A stretch of DNA of 64,000 bases from NCBI RefSeq assembly GCF_001468265.1, contig NZ_LNRZ01000007.1, forward strand, positions 1-64,000, written 5' to 3'. Position numbers and translations under genes: made by a program. The notes under the pieces are model-generated. The model was not told the DNA's origin. It made no database searches and was given only the letters and a program-made list of their open reading frames with translations. This document shows positions 7,957 to 17,849 of the stretch, piece by piece (within the stretch, counting starts at the first letter, position 1; the number at the start of each line of letters is the position of its first letter). This stretch comes from Sphingopyxis sp. H050 (GTDB lineage Bacteria > Pseudomonadota > Alphaproteobacteria > Sphingomonadales > Sphingomonadaceae).

Positions 7957-10179
7957 ATGAAGCTGAATATGGATAGCGCTAGAGGCCGGCGATCGGTCGT
8001 GACTGCGGGAATTACTGAGGTCGACGCTGAGGCGCCGGCATATCGCGGTGGCTTTTTCGACATGCACATGCTGGAGCGCGCCTTCGTCGCGGTCCTCAAT
8101 CACAAAGTGTGGGTCGCGGGTGCGCTCCTGACCTGCCTGTCGCTCGGCCTGATCGCGACCTTCCTGATGACACCGCTCTATACGAGCACGTCGCGTATCG
8201 AAATTTCGCCGCAAGCGCCGGTTGAAACCGACGTCGAAGGCGCGCGCGAAAAGACAATTGCCAACGAAATCGCTTTCTTCAATACGCAGTACAGCCTCCT
8301 AGAATCGCGCTCGCTCGCGGCGCGGACGGTTCGTGCCGGCAATTTGCTAAATGATAAGGAATTTCTTGCCGTCTACGATCTGGCCGAGGCTGAAGAAGGC
8401 GGTACTCCCAACAGCGCACAGCGTACGCGGATGGCCGAGCGCGCCGAGAAGATACTGCTCGACGCGGTCAGCATTTCGCCAGTGCGTCAGTCGAGCCTTG
8501 TCGACATCAGCTTCTCGACGCCGTCGCCGGGCCTTTCGGCGAAACTGACGAACCTGTGGGTCCAGCAGTTTGTTGCCTCGAACCTCGATCGGCGGTTTGC
8601 CGCGACCAGCGATGCGCGCAAGTTCCTCGAGCAACGCATCACTTCCCTCCGCCGTAATCTGGAAGATTCGGAACGCGAACTGATCACCTATGCCACCAAT
8701 AGTGGCATCATCACGATCGAAGGACGCGTCGATCCCGTCAGCGGTCGAACGGTTTCGGAGCGCACACTTGCGTCTACCGACGTAGAGAAGATCAGCGAAG
8801 CGCTGGCTAAGGCGCGCGACGAGCGCGTGCAGGCTGAAAGCCAGTTAAACAACTCAACTTCGGCGGCAGATAGCTGGAGCAACAATGCGGTCAGCGGACT
8901 GCGGCAGAAGCGCGCGGAGCTTTCGGCCGACGTCGCGCGGCTCAGTGCCATATATGGCGACGAATATCCCGAACTGCTCTCAAAGAAGGAGCAGCTTGCG
9001 ACGCTGACTCGCAGCATCGAGGCTGAAACCGGACGCGCGCGCAACATCAACCGCGAAACTTATTCGGCCGCGGTTAAGCGCGAAAACGATCTTGTCGGCG
9101 AGCTCGACAAGATCACCGGCAAGTATCGCGACCAGCAGCGCCGTTCGATCGAATATGCGATCCTGCAGCGCGAAGTCGACACGAACCGGCAACTCTATGA
9201 CGGCTTGCTCCAGCGCTACAAGGAGATTGGCGCCGCTGGTGTCGGGACGAACAATATCTCCGTTGTTGATACGGGAATGCCGTCGCGCAAACCGTCGAGC
9301 CCCAACCTTTTCCTGAACCTAGCCCTTTCGCTGCTTGCCGGCCTAGGCCTGGCCGCTGCTCTGGTATTCCTACTCGAACAGCTGGACCAGTCGATCCGCG
9401 ATCCGAGCGAGGTCATTGATCGCTTCGGTCTGCCGCTCCTCGGGTCGATCCCGAAGGTCGAGGCCAACGATTTCGAAGAACTGCTGCTCGACAAGAAGTC
9501 GATGGTGTACGAAGCCTATCTGGCAGCGCAAACCAACCTAACCTTCCTGACGAACCATGGTGCGCCTCGGAGCTTTATGCTGACCTCAACGCGCCCTGCA
9601 GAAGGAAAGAGCAGTTCGGCGCTCAGCCTAGCAAGCGTGTTCAGCCAGACCGACAAGAGGATCATCCTGATAGACGCCGACATTCGCAGCCCGTCGCTGA
9701 ACGAGATGCTGGAAATCGACAACAAGATCGGGCTCAGCAACTATCTGACGGGTTTCGACGACATCTCTGCGTTGGTCGAAACGTCGCCCGATTTCGGGTT
9801 CGACTATATGCTCGCCGGCCCGATGCCGCCAAACGCCGCGGAGCTGTTCAGCTCTGCGCGCCTCGGCCAGCTAATTGACGTCCTACTGCGCGACTACGAC
9901 CATGTCATCCTTGATGCGCCGCCCGTTCTGGGTCTCGCCGACGCGCCGCTGCTGGCGCGTGCTGTCGAAGGTGTGATGTTCACGATCGACGCTTCGAGCA
10001 ACAGCTCGCGGGCCATCAAGTCTGCCCTTGCCCGCCTGCGGCAGACCGGCGCCCAGATCTATGGCGCGCTCGTCACCAAGGTGGGTCGCCGCAACGAAAT
10101 CTATGGATACGGATATGGTTACGGGTATGGTTACGGCTACGGCTATGGGGCGGACAAGAAAAACGGCGGCGAAGGCTAA
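7957..10179 (+). CDS. Polysaccharide co-polymerase / BY-kinase, Wzc-like, with Tyr-Gly tail
   Basis: A 740-residue inner-membrane protein with a Wzz domain and first membrane helix (about residues 48-75), a long periplasmic coiled-coil region, GNVR-type second helix (about 450-470) and a cytoplasmic kinase domain. The kinase has the Walker A-like PAEGKSS (K551), the Walker A' LIDADIR (about residues 571-577) and the Walker B ILDAPPV. It controls chain length and export and autophosphorylates on C-terminal tyrosines. Here the usual tyrosine cluster is a run of eight Tyr-Gly units (716-731). It is a fused protein, unlike the separate kinase and adaptor of many Gram-positive and some sphingomonad loci. 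Confidence 0.92.
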   Translation: MKLNMDSARGRRSVVTAGITEVDAEAPAYRGGFFDMHMLERAFVAVLNHKVWVAGALLTCLSLGLIATFLMTPLYTSTSRIEISPQAPVETDVEGAREKTIANEIAFFNTQYSLLESRSLAARTVRAGNLLNDKEFLAVYDLAEAEEGGTPNSAQRTRMAERAEKILLDAVSISPVRQSSLVDISFSTPSPGLSAKLTNLWVQQFVASNLDRRFAATSDARKFLEQRITSLRRNLEDSERELITYATNSGIITIEGRVDPVSGRTVSERTLASTDVEKISEALAKARDERVQAESQLNNSTSAADSWSNNAVSGLRQKRAELSADVARLSAIYGDEYPELLSKKEQLATLTRSIEAETGRARNINRETYSAAVKRENDLVGELDKITGKYRDQQRRSIEYAILQREVDTNRQLYDGLLQRYKEIGAAGVGTNNISVVDTGMPSRKPSSPNLFLNLALSLLAGLGLAAALVFLLEQLDQSIRDPSEVIDRFGLPLLGSIPKVEANDFEELLLDKKSMVYEAYLAAQTNLTFLTNHGAPRSFMLTSTRPAEGKSSSALSLASVFSQTDKRIILIDADIRSPSLNEMLEIDNKIGLSNYLTGFDDISALVETSPDFGFDYMLAGPMPPNAAELFSSARLGQLIDVLLRDYDHVILDAPPVLGLADAPLLARAVEGVMFTIDASSNSSRAIKSALARLRQTGAQIYGALVTKVGRRNEIYGYGYGYGYGYGYGYGADKKNGGEG
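10102..10149 (+). repeat. 48-bp run of eight Tyr-Gly codon pairs
   Basis: Eight consecutive TAY-GGN pairs at the 3' end of the Wzc-like gene. Codons vary (TAT/TAC; GGA, GGT, GGG, GGC), so the run is kept at protein level and is not a perfect DNA microsatellite. It gives the kinase eight evenly spaced tyrosines. Confidence 0.9.
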
Positions 10180-10196
10180 GTAGTCCGGTCAAAGAT

Positions 10197-11450
10197 ATGA
10201 AGTTGTTAGGTAAATCCTATCTGCTCCTCGGCGTAGGCCTCGTCACGGGCGTGGCTGCCGCCGCACAGAGCTATTCGATCGTCAATCAGAGACGGGCGCC
10301 CGAGCGATCGCTGATGCTGGGCCTGCCGTTTGATGGGACTGCGAAAGGATCGCTGGCGAACTTGATGCAAACCGCGCGCGTTGCCAAGGATCCGCGGTCC
10401 ATGCCGACGAAGAGGGAAATCGCTTTAGCGCGGCAGGCGTTCGCGTCGGAGCCGTTAGCATCCTCCTCGCTTCCGATCCTGATCGAGGCAGCCGCCGCCA
10501 CAGGCAAAGGTGGGCAGGCAAGGCAATTGCTCCAGCGCGCTGCCCAGCTAACCCGGCGTAACAATTTGCTCAATGCGATGCTTATAGACGACGCGACCAA
10601 GCTCAACGATCCGTCGCGCGCGGTGGTGCTGCTCGGACGGGCGATGACCGTCAATTACAAGGTGCGCGATCTTTATGTCGGACGAATGGCGGCGGCGACA
10701 GTCAGCCCTGGTGCATTAGAGGCCTTGCCTCCGCTGCTGGGTCAGAATCCCGACTGGTCAAAAGAATATTGGACAACTGTGGTCGGCAACAGAGCGCTGA
10801 TCCCCAACGGCGCCCAAGTCCGGCTACGGATCGCCGGCCCGCCATGGAATAAAAAAAGGCCCGGCGAGATCGATTTTCAGCTGATCCGCGAGTTGGCGAA
10901 CCTCGATCCCGCGATGGCATTTCGTCTTTCGCAGGCGCTCGGAGCGCCGAGGCCCGCTGCGAGCGAGATTTTGGCCAACCAAGATTTTCGGCGGGAACCG
11001 CGCTTCGCGCCGCTCGATTGGGAGCTGCTGCAGTCGGGTGACATCGGCGCCGATATCGAACCGGCGGTGGGGCGGCTCGTCCTTTCCAGCCTGCCTTCGG
11101 CATCGGGCGTCGCGGCGCGCCAGCTCGTCCATATTGCCGGCCCGGGACGCTATCGTCTGCAATGGAAGGTGGCGGGTCTGGCCACCGGCAGCGACGCGTC
11201 GCTAAAGTTCCGTCTGGCCTGCGCCGACCGGTCGAGGCCGACCGCGCCGATCGCGCCGGCGATGCTGACGCAAGGAGCGGGAAGTGCGGCGATCGACGTC
11301 CGGAACGCGAACTGTAGCTGGTATTGGGCGACGCTCGAGCTCGACACGTCGAACAGCGCCGCCGGCGTCGATGTCGAGCTTCGGCAACTGAGCCTCCGCC
11401 GCGAGGGCGGTGCCCCTGCCGCGGATAGCGCGGCACCATCCAAACCCTGA
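10197..11450 (+). CDS. Exported protein of unknown function in polysaccharide locus
   Basis: A 417-residue protein with an N-terminal hydrophobic signal or anchor (LLLGVGLVTGVAAAAQ, about residues 9-24). Residues about 70-200 have the A/L-rich helical-pair pattern of TPR-like repeats (QARQLLQRAAQLTRRNNLLNA). The C-terminal part, from about 300, is beta-rich and ends with a short sandwich-like segment containing two Cys (LACADRS and NANCSW). It lies 17 bp after the Wzc gene and 8 bp before the epimerase gene, so it is surely co-transcribed with them. I do not recognise a named family. A scaffold or polymer-binding role at the membrane is only an inference. Confidence 0.75.
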   Translation: MKLLGKSYLLLGVGLVTGVAAAAQSYSIVNQRRAPERSLMLGLPFDGTAKGSLANLMQTARVAKDPRSMPTKREIALARQAFASEPLASSSLPILIEAAAATGKGGQARQLLQRAAQLTRRNNLLNAMLIDDATKLNDPSRAVVLLGRAMTVNYKVRDLYVGRMAAATVSPGALEALPPLLGQNPDWSKEYWTTVVGNRALIPNGAQVRLRIAGPPWNKKRPGEIDFQLIRELANLDPAMAFRLSQALGAPRPAASEILANQDFRREPRFAPLDWELLQSGDIGADIEPAVGRLVLSSLPSASGVAARQLVHIAGPGRYRLQWKVAGLATGSDASLKFRLACADRSRPTAPIAPAMLTQGAGSAAIDVRNANCSWYWATLELDTSNSAAGVDVELRQLSLRREGGAPAADSAAPSKP

Positions 11451-11470
11451 CCTTCCCAATGGAGAAACGC

Positions 11471-12487
11471 GTGGGCCGCAAGATTTTCGTCACCGGCACA
11501 GCCGGCTTTATCGGATTCCATCTCGCCAGACTGTTACTGGCCGAAGGGTTCGAGGTTGCCGGTTTCGACGGCATGACCGACTATTACGACGTCAACCTGA
11601 AGCGTCGCCGGCACCAGATCCTGCTGCAGAACCAGGCCTTTCAGGCGACCGAGGCGATGCTCGAGGATCGCGAGCGGATCGACGAGGTCATCGATGCCTT
11701 TCAGCCCGATGCGATCGTCCACCTCGCGGCGCAGGCGGGCGTTCGCTATTCGCTGGAAAATCCGCACGCTTACCTGCAGGCGAACGTCATCGGCACTTTC
11801 AATGTCATGGAAGCCGCGCGGCGCAATAATGTCGGCCATCTCCTAATGGCGTCGACCTCGTCGGTCTATGGCGCGAACGAGGAGATGCCGTTCCAAGAAA
11901 CTGAAAAGGCCGACACGCCGCTGACCATCTATGCCGCGACCAAGAAGGCGACGGAGTCGATGGGGCACGCGCACGCGCATCTGTGGAACGTGCCGACGAC
12001 GATGTTCCGCTTTTTCACCGTTTATGGTCCGTGGGGCCGCCCCGATATGGCGCTGTACAAGTTCGTCGACGCGATCCTCGATGGCCGGCCGATCGACCTC
12101 TACAACGGCGGCGATATGTACCGCGATTTCACCTACGTCGAAGACCTAGTACGCGGGATACGTCTGCTCATCGATGCGGTGCCGCAGCGCCCCGCGTCGG
12201 CCGCGGACATCGAGGAAGGCGATAGCCTGTCTCCAGTCGCGCCGTTTCGCATCGTGAATATCGGCAACAACGACAAGGTCCGGCTGCTCGACTTCGTGGC
12301 GGCGATCGAGGAATCGCTGGGCCGCAAAGCCAAGCGCAACCTGATGCCGATGCAGATGGGTGACGTTCCGGCGACCTGGGCCGATGCCAGCCTGCTCGAA
12401 AAACTGACTGGCTATCGCCCGCACACCGATTTTCGCGACGGCGTCGCACAGTTCGTCGCTTGGTACAGGGATTATTTTCAGAAATGA
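11471..12487 (+). CDS. NAD-dependent epimerase, UDP-glucuronate 4-epimerase-like
   Basis: An SDR-extended epimerase of 338 residues if translation starts at GTG 11471, which has GGAG six bases upstream; the ATG at 11459 gives 342 but overlaps that ribosome binding site. It has the Rossmann motif TGTAGFIG near the N terminus, [16 protein letters not shown], the catalytic Y-A-A-T-K, and [15 protein letters not shown], wording typical of UDP-glucuronate/UDP-GalA 4-epimerases of capsule loci. It would interconvert gluco- and galacto-uronic nucleotide sugars. Its stop overlaps the ATG of the dehydrogenase gene (ATGA), which points to a coupled pair. Whether the substrate is acetylated cannot be read from sequence. 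Confidence 0.88.
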   Translation: MGRKIFVTGTAGFIGFHLARLLLAEGFEVAGFDGMTDYYDVNLKRRRHQILLQNQAFQATEAMLEDRERIDEVIDAFQPDAIVHLAAQAGVRYSLENPHAYLQANVIGTFNVMEAARRNNVGHLLMASTSSVYGANEEMPFQETEKADTPLTIYAATKKATESMGHAHAHLWNVPTTMFRFFTVYGPWGRPDMALYKFVDAILDGRPIDLYNGGDMYRDFTYVEDLVRGIRLLIDAVPQRPASAADIEEGDSLSPVAPFRIVNIGNNDKVRLLDFVAAIEESLGRKAKRNLMPMQMGDVPATWADASLLEKLTGYRPHTDFRDGVAQFVAWYRDYFQK

Positions 12488-13776
12488 CCGCTCTCTCCCC
12501 GCTTCCTGACTTCACCTCCGCGCCGCTGGCCGTCATCGGTCTGGGCTATGTCGGTCTGCCGCTGGCGGTCGAGTTCGGCCGCGTCCGCGACGTAACCGGC
12601 TTCGACATCAACGAGGATCGCATCGCGGCGCTCCGCGAAGGGCGTGACGACACGCTGGAGACGACGGCGGACGAACTTACCGCGGCGTCGAAGCTGCGTT
12701 TCTCGTCCGATGTGGGTGACTTGTCATCGGCGCGTGTTTTCATCGTCACGGTTCCGACGCCGATCGACGAGCACAAGCGCCCCGATCTGACGCCGCTGGT
12801 GAAAGCGTCCGAAACGGTCGGGCGGGCGCTTAAGCGCGGCGACATCGTGATCTATGAGAGCACCGTCTATCCGGGCTGTACCGAAGAGGATTGCGTCCCG
12901 ATCCTCGAGCGCGTCAGCGGGCTGAAATATAACGTAGACTTTTTCTGCGGTTATAGCCCCGAACGCATCAATCCGGGCGACAAGGAGCATCGCTTGCCGA
13001 CGATCCGCAAGGTGACGAGCGGCTCGACAGCGGAAGTCGCCGAATGGGTCGACCGCCTCTACGCCGAGATCATCATCGCGGGTACATTCAAGGCCGAGAG
13101 CATCCGCGTCGCCGAAGCTGCAAAAGTGATCGAGAACACCCAGCGCGATCTTAACATCGCGCTGATGAACGAGTTGTCGATCATCTTCGGAAAGCTCGGC
13201 ATCGACACGCACAGCGTTCTTGCCGCCGCAGGCACCAAGTGGAACTTCCTGAAGTTTACCCCCGGCCTCGTCGGCGGGCACTGCATTGGCGTCGATCCCT
13301 ATTATCTGACGCACAAGGCGCAGGCGGTCGGTTATCATCCCGAAGTCATCCTGGCGGGGCGCCGGGTCAACGATGGCATGGGGGGCTATATCGCCAGCCA
13401 GACCGTCCGGCTGATGATCAAACGCGGCCTGCCCGTGCAGGGTGCTCGCATTCTGCTGCTGGGCCTGGCGTTCAAGGAAAACTGCCCCGACATCCGCAAT
13501 ACGCGCGTCATCGATGTCATCAGCGAGCTGACCGAATATGGCGCCGTGGTCGACGTCTATGATCCTTGGGTCGATGCGAGGGAAGCGCAGCACGAATATG
13601 GTATCGACGTGCTGGCGGAGCCGGGTGCGGGCTATGATGCGGTCGTGCTCGCAGTATCACACCGCGCATTCGTCGAGAGCGGCTCCGCGGCGCTGCGCGC
13701 GTTCGGCAAGGACAATGCCATCCTGGTCGACGTGAAGGGCGTTCTTCCCCTCGAACACGCCGACCTGCGGCTGTAA
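12484..13776 (+). CDS. tviB: Nucleotide sugar 6-dehydrogenase, TviB/WbpO-like
   Basis: A 430-residue UDP-sugar dehydrogenase. It has the N-terminal NAD motif [27 protein letters not shown], the central helix with [20 protein letters not shown], the catalytic cysteine segment [17 protein letters not shown] and a C-terminal UDP-binding domain ([16 protein letters not shown]). The YYLTHKA and [10 protein letters not shown] wording is that of UDP-GlcNAc/GalNAc 6-dehydrogenases (TviB, WbpO, CapL) and not of UDP-glucose dehydrogenases. It oxidises C6 to a carboxylate in the cytoplasm. Coupled to the preceding epimerase, it should supply a HexNAc uronic acid. Confidence 0.9.
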   Translation: MTALSPLPDFTSAPLAVIGLGYVGLPLAVEFGRVRDVTGFDINEDRIAALREGRDDTLETTADELTAASKLRFSSDVGDLSSARVFIVTVPTPIDEHKRPDLTPLVKASETVGRALKRGDIVIYESTVYPGCTEEDCVPILERVSGLKYNVDFFCGYSPERINPGDKEHRLPTIRKVTSGSTAEVAEWVDRLYAEIIIAGTFKAESIRVAEAAKVIENTQRDLNIALMNELSIIFGKLGIDTHSVLAAAGTKWNFLKFTPGLVGGHCIGVDPYYLTHKAQAVGYHPEVILAGRRVNDGMGGYIASQTVRLMIKRGLPVQGARILLLGLAFKENCPDIRNTRVIDVISELTEYGAVVDVYDPWVDAREAQHEYGIDVLAEPGAGYDAVVLAVSHRAFVESGSAALRAFGKDNAILVDVKGVLPLEHADLRL

Positions 13777-13827
13777 GAGGGGCGGGCCCTTACTCTCCAT
13801 TCTGGCGGGAAGCGGGGAGGACCGTCG

Positions 13828-15279
13828 GTGATCAAGGCAAGCGGCATCTATATGGTCGGTCGCGCGCTCGCCGCGCTGCTGACCATCGCGTCGGTCGCGA
13901 TCTTTTCGCGTGTTCTCGCGCCTGGGGACTATGGCTTCTATACGCTGACGATCACGACGTCTGCGCTGTTCAATGCGCTGTTCTGTACGTGGGTCGCGCA
14001 GTCGGTCTTCCGTTTCTACGCGGAGCAGGATCCGGTTCGCCTGCAAAGCACGGGATTGTTCGCGCTTGCGCTGTCAGGTGCGGTGTCGGTGGCGGGGGCG
14101 CTGACCGTGATACTGCTGTCGGGCAAGCCGGTGACCGCCGAACTGGCGGCGGGCATGCTGATGCTGTTCACCGGCTATTCGGTCTATGAATATTGCAACA
14201 TCCTGCTGTCGCTCCGGCGCCAGCCGCAGCTGTTCGTCCAGCTGCAGGTCGCCCGCCTATTCCTGACGATGGCGCTGCCGCTCGCGGCCTTTCTGCTGCT
14301 GCGACGGTTCGACCATTTCATGCTCGCGTTGGGGATCGCCTACTGGCTGCCGCTGCTGCTTCCGCGCTTCCTGTTCTGGGCTCGGGGTGCGAGCCTTGCG
14401 TCGGTCGACCGGGAACTGCTCGGCGCCATGGCGCGCTATGGACTGCCGCTGTCGCTGTCGATCCTGCTCGTCCAGCTCGGCACCAGCCTCGATCGCTACA
14501 TCCTCGGCGCAAAGCAGGGCGTCGACGTCGTAGCGGGCTACGCCGCGGGCGCCGATCTCGCGCTCTTTTCGATCGGCATGATGGCCTCCTCGCTTAGCCA
14601 AGCCTATTATCCGCAGCTTCTGCAACTCCATGCCGAAGGGCGCGACGAGGACCAGCGAAAACTCTATGGCCAGTTTATGCTGCTTTTCACCGGTCTTCTC
14701 CTTCCGGCGGCCGTTGGACTGCATTTCGTGTCCGGCGAGGTCGCCACCCTGATTACCGGGAAGGCGATCCGCGCCGATGCCGTGCTGTCGCTCGCCGTGT
14801 TTACCGCCACCGCCTTTTTCCTCAATTTCAAATCCTTCATCGTCGATCCGCGGTTCCAGATCGCGAAGCAAATGAAGCTGCCGATCTTCAACGCCTGGGT
14901 GATGGTCGGCACACTGGTTGCGGGATGTTTTCTGCTCATTCCGACCTGCGGTGCGATCGGCGCCGCGTGGGCCAGTCTGATCTCCGCATTTACCGGCGCT
15001 GCTCTTGCGTTGCTGCTGTCGACGCGGATGCCCGGACGGCTGCCGTTTCCAGCTGCCGATCTTAGCAAGCTGGCGATCGCGACGGTTGCCATGGCTGCCG
15101 TGCTCTACGGCCTTGGAAACTGGCTCCGCGGCGACGCCGGCTGGGTGCCGGCGCTGCTTGCCCTCGGCGTCCGCGTGCTGGCGGGGCTGAGCGCCTATGC
15201 GCTGGCCCTGATCTTGCTTCGCTTCCGGCCGGCTCTGCAGGTTCTGGAACGGGTCGCGGCGCTCAGGGGGCGCGGGTAG
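13828..15279 (+). CDS. Oligosaccharide flippase, Wzx-like (MOP superfamily)
   Basis: A 483-residue protein with about twelve to fourteen hydrophobic helices and few polar loops. It opens MIKASGIYMVGRALAALLTI and then FSRVLAPGDYGFYTL, the typical start of polysaccharide/lipopolysaccharide flippases. GTG at 13828 is the start, with GGGAGG nine bases upstream. It would flip undecaprenyl-linked repeat units to the periplasm for the polymerase. It overlaps the convergent glycosyltransferase gene by 17 bp. Confidence 0.9.
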   Translation: MIKASGIYMVGRALAALLTIASVAIFSRVLAPGDYGFYTLTITTSALFNALFCTWVAQSVFRFYAEQDPVRLQSTGLFALALSGAVSVAGALTVILLSGKPVTAELAAGMLMLFTGYSVYEYCNILLSLRRQPQLFVQLQVARLFLTMALPLAAFLLLRRFDHFMLALGIAYWLPLLLPRFLFWARGASLASVDRELLGAMARYGLPLSLSILLVQLGTSLDRYILGAKQGVDVVAGYAAGADLALFSIGMMASSLSQAYYPQLLQLHAEGRDEDQRKLYGQFMLLFTGLLLPAAVGLHFVSGEVATLITGKAIRADAVLSLAVFTATAFFLNFKSFIVDPRFQIAKQMKLPIFNAWVMVGTLVAGCFLLIPTCGAIGAAWASLISAFTGAALALLLSTRMPGRLPFPAADLSKLAIATVAMAAVLYGLGNWLRGDAGWVPALLALGVRVLAGLSAYALALILLRFRPALQVLERVAALRGRG

Positions 15280-16387
15280 GCTCGCGCAACACGGCGGCGA
15301 ACAGGTCGTCCCACATCGCCATGACGCGGTCGTACGAATATTCGGTCGCTGTTTCGCGGGCAGCGCGGCCGAGGTCGCGGCGCCGTGCCTCATCGGGAAG
15401 CAATGCTGCCAGCGCGGCGGTCAGGGCCTCGACATGGTCATGATCGGGGAGGAGGATCAGGCGCCGGCCGCCCGCGCCCAGTTCGGCCGGGCCGGTCAGC
15501 ACGTCGAAGGCGATCGAAGGCAGCCCCTGCGCCATCGCCTCCAGCAGGGCATTGGGAAAGCCTTCGTAGGAGGATGTCATGACGAAGGCGTCGGCGCGGC
15601 GGTACCAGTCGACCAGATTTCCCGCGAAGCCGGGGAGGTGGATTCGGCCGTCCAGTCCGTGATGTCTTGCGAGCGAGATAGCCGAGGATCGCGTCGGACC
15701 GTCGCCGAGCAAGACGACATCCCAGTCAGGTACTGTGCCCGCAATGCGCGCAAAGGCATCGATCAGAACGTCGGCGCGCTTCGATTCCTCGAACCGTCCG
15801 GCCCAGAGGACCAGCTTCCGGTCCGATGCCAGCACCTCTGCGGGTCGAAGTTCCGGCGGGTTCGAGGGAAGTGGATCGGCAACGGGATTTGGAATGGTGC
15901 GGATCAGCGCCCGCCCGCCCCGCGCGCGTAGCCATGCGCCAATAGTTTCGGTCTGCCCGACAAGCGCGGCCGCGAATGGATAGCTCAGCCGGCGCGCGAT
16001 GCGATAGAAGAGGGGCAGGGGCGGTTGCAACAGCGGAGGATAGGTCCGTTCACAGGCGACGACCGGAATCCCGAGCCCGGCGGCGGCGGCGAGCGCGGCG
16101 CTGTTCACATGCGGCATAAATGAGAGGATGACATCGGGGCGGGCGCTCTTTATGGAGCGTCGGAGCGCTTTCAAGCGCATGAGTTTGCTGGGATTTGAGC
16201 CGACGATGTCGGACAGGAAGCGGAGTTGTACCGACGGCGACAGGGTATACGCGCAGTTGCCGCCGCCCGAGAATGTCGGCATGAGGATCACGTCATCGCC
16301 GCGGTCGGCCCAGGCGCTCGCAAGCAAGGCTGCAACTCTCTCGGCGCCGCCGGCCTCCATCGAAGACAGAAGGAAAAGGATTTTCAT
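15263..16387 (-). CDS. Glycosyltransferase family 4
   Basis: A 374-residue GT-B enzyme. The N-terminal SSMEAGGAERVAALLASAWA and the C-terminal nucleotide-sugar site GRFEESKRADVLIDAF and YEGFPNALLEAMAQGLPSI (E-x7-E) are GT4 hallmarks. It would add one sugar of the repeat unit on the cytoplasmic side. It is on the minus strand, opposite to the surrounding genes, and converges on the flippase with a 17-bp overlap. The 156 bases to the next start at 16544 probably contain divergent promoters. Confidence 0.9.
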   Translation of the reverse strand: MKILFLLSSMEAGGAERVAALLASAWADRGDDVILMPTFSGGGNCAYTLSPSVQLRFLSDIVGSNPSKLMRLKALRRSIKSARPDVILSFMPHVNSAALAAAAGLGIPVVACERTYPPLLQPPLPLFYRIARRLSYPFAAALVGQTETIGAWLRARGGRALIRTIPNPVADPLPSNPPELRPAEVLASDRKLVLWAGRFEESKRADVLIDAFARIAGTVPDWDVVLLGDGPTRSSAISLARHHGLDGRIHLPGFAGNLVDWYRRADAFVMTSSYEGFPNALLEAMAQGLPSIAFDVLTGPAELGAGGRRLILLPDHDHVEALTAALAALLPDEARRRDLGRAARETATEYSYDRVMAMWDDLFAAVLREPTRAP

Positions 16388-16543
16388 CGGAGAAGCGCTG
16401 CCACAGTTTCAATCTTCGTCACAGGGGTGATATTCCCGCCATCCGGTACCTCGTCGCGAGTCGGATAGCATGATGCTGCGGTTCGGTTCCGGTACGTCGT
16501 CATGTCTTGATGGCGGTCTTAAGTTTCTGAGAAATGTGAATTA

Positions 16544-17812
16544 ATGTCAATGCCTCTTGCGCAACAGGTGTTTATAGTCCTCGTCATTTTGGGCGCGATA
16601 TTTCATATTTTCTATCGGCGTTCGGTCGACTTTCTGTCGGCGTCTTTCTTTGGCCTCGTTCTGTATTTTCTCCCGGGCTTCATGGGCTTCGTTCTCGACC
16701 CCTATCTGCCCGATATGCCGCCGCTGGTGCCGCTGATCCCCGAAACCTACTGGGTCTTTTGCGCCGCTCTGGTCGGAAACATCATCTTTTCGATCATTTA
16801 CCGGCCGGATTCGAATATCGTCGCCAAGCCGATCGAGACCTCGCCGACCTTCGACCTGGTGCTGTCTGTCGCCACCATCATTGCGCTGGTGCTGGCGTTC
16901 GCGGAATCGGGAAGCGCCCTGCTCGACCCCGACAAGAACAATGTCCTTTCCTCGCAAGGGCGCTTCTGGATCCTGTTTGGCGCATTGTCGCAGATCTGCG
17001 CCTTCGTCGGCGTTACATCGCGCCGCACCATCCCGTTGATGTGCGGGTTGGGAACCGTGGCGTTCGCAGTTTTCGTGGGCTTCCGATCATATCTGGCGGT
17101 CACCGGCGTCGCGATGATCCTCTATTATGTCACGGTGGTCGGATCGAAGCGGATATTCTCGTTCAAGCTGGTGGTGCCCGCAATTGTCCTCATATTCTTC
17201 GTCTTCATCTACAAGCAGGTGTATATCGACATCAAGTACGGCGAATATGCACGCGCGCTGACGCGCTTGTCCGACCCTGAAGTCTATTCAGGATCGATCG
17301 AGAATTCAGAGCCCTTTGCGACGCAGGCGATCCTCAACACCGTGCTGATGTACGACTATCGTGTGGCCTTTGAATCGCTCGCCAGCGTCCTTCTGTCGCT
17401 TGTTCCCTTTTTGTCGATATTTTTCGATCTCGATCCGCGCCTAGTCGGGTTCAACTTTCAAGAAATCCTGTTCCCCGGGCTGGAGTATGGACTGGCGTCC
17501 AACATCTATGCGAACTTCTATGGACTGTTCGGGATGTTCGGCATCTTCCTGTGGATCGTCCTCCACAACGTCATCCTGATGTGGTTCTCAAAGGCCATCC
17601 ATCGCTGGAAAGGGTATAAGCGGATACCGCTTTTCCTCTGCGGATCGCTGATGTGTTTCTACGTTATCCGAAGCGATCTCGTGTATAATATCTCCTCGTT
17701 CAACCGGATCATCTACACGTTCATTGGCATCTTCATCCTGTACAAGCTGGTCGCGATCGTGACCGATGGCGGGCGACGCCCGCGGGTTTCGGTACGCGGC
17801 ACCCAGGCCTGA
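16544..17812 (+). CDS. Oligosaccharide repeat-unit polymerase-like membrane protein (Wzy-like)
   Basis: A 422-residue integral membrane protein with about ten to twelve helices and a large periplasmic loop around residues 210-310. The pattern of a long loop followed by GLEYGLASNIYANFYGLFGMFG (near residues 310-330) is like the E-[FY]-G-x-x-x-S-x-x-A-x-[FY]...G-x-x-G loop of O-antigen polymerases and OPX-type Wzy proteins. It is unrelated in sequence to the PF04932-type protein at 5634-7112. It lies in the middle of the glycosyltransferase block, so it is the better candidate for the true polymerase. Confidence 0.75.
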   Translation: MSMPLAQQVFIVLVILGAIFHIFYRRSVDFLSASFFGLVLYFLPGFMGFVLDPYLPDMPPLVPLIPETYWVFCAALVGNIIFSIIYRPDSNIVAKPIETSPTFDLVLSVATIIALVLAFAESGSALLDPDKNNVLSSQGRFWILFGALSQICAFVGVTSRRTIPLMCGLGTVAFAVFVGFRSYLAVTGVAMILYYVTVVGSKRIFSFKLVVPAIVLIFFVFIYKQVYIDIKYGEYARALTRLSDPEVYSGSIENSEPFATQAILNTVLMYDYRVAFESLASVLLSLVPFLSIFFDLDPRLVGFNFQEILFPGLEYGLASNIYANFYGLFGMFGIFLWIVLHNVILMWFSKAIHRWKGYKRIPLFLCGSLMCFYVIRSDLVYNISSFNRIIYTFIGIFILYKLVAIVTDGGRRPRVSVRGTQA

Positions 17813-17849
17813 CCGACGGCTGACGGCAATCGCGAAGGCGCTCTTCCGC

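Noticed and set aside
10102..10149. Sequencing or assembly slippage at the Tyr-Gly run
   Set aside because: Synonymous codons vary between units and the frame continues to a normal stop, so it is a genuine coding repeat.
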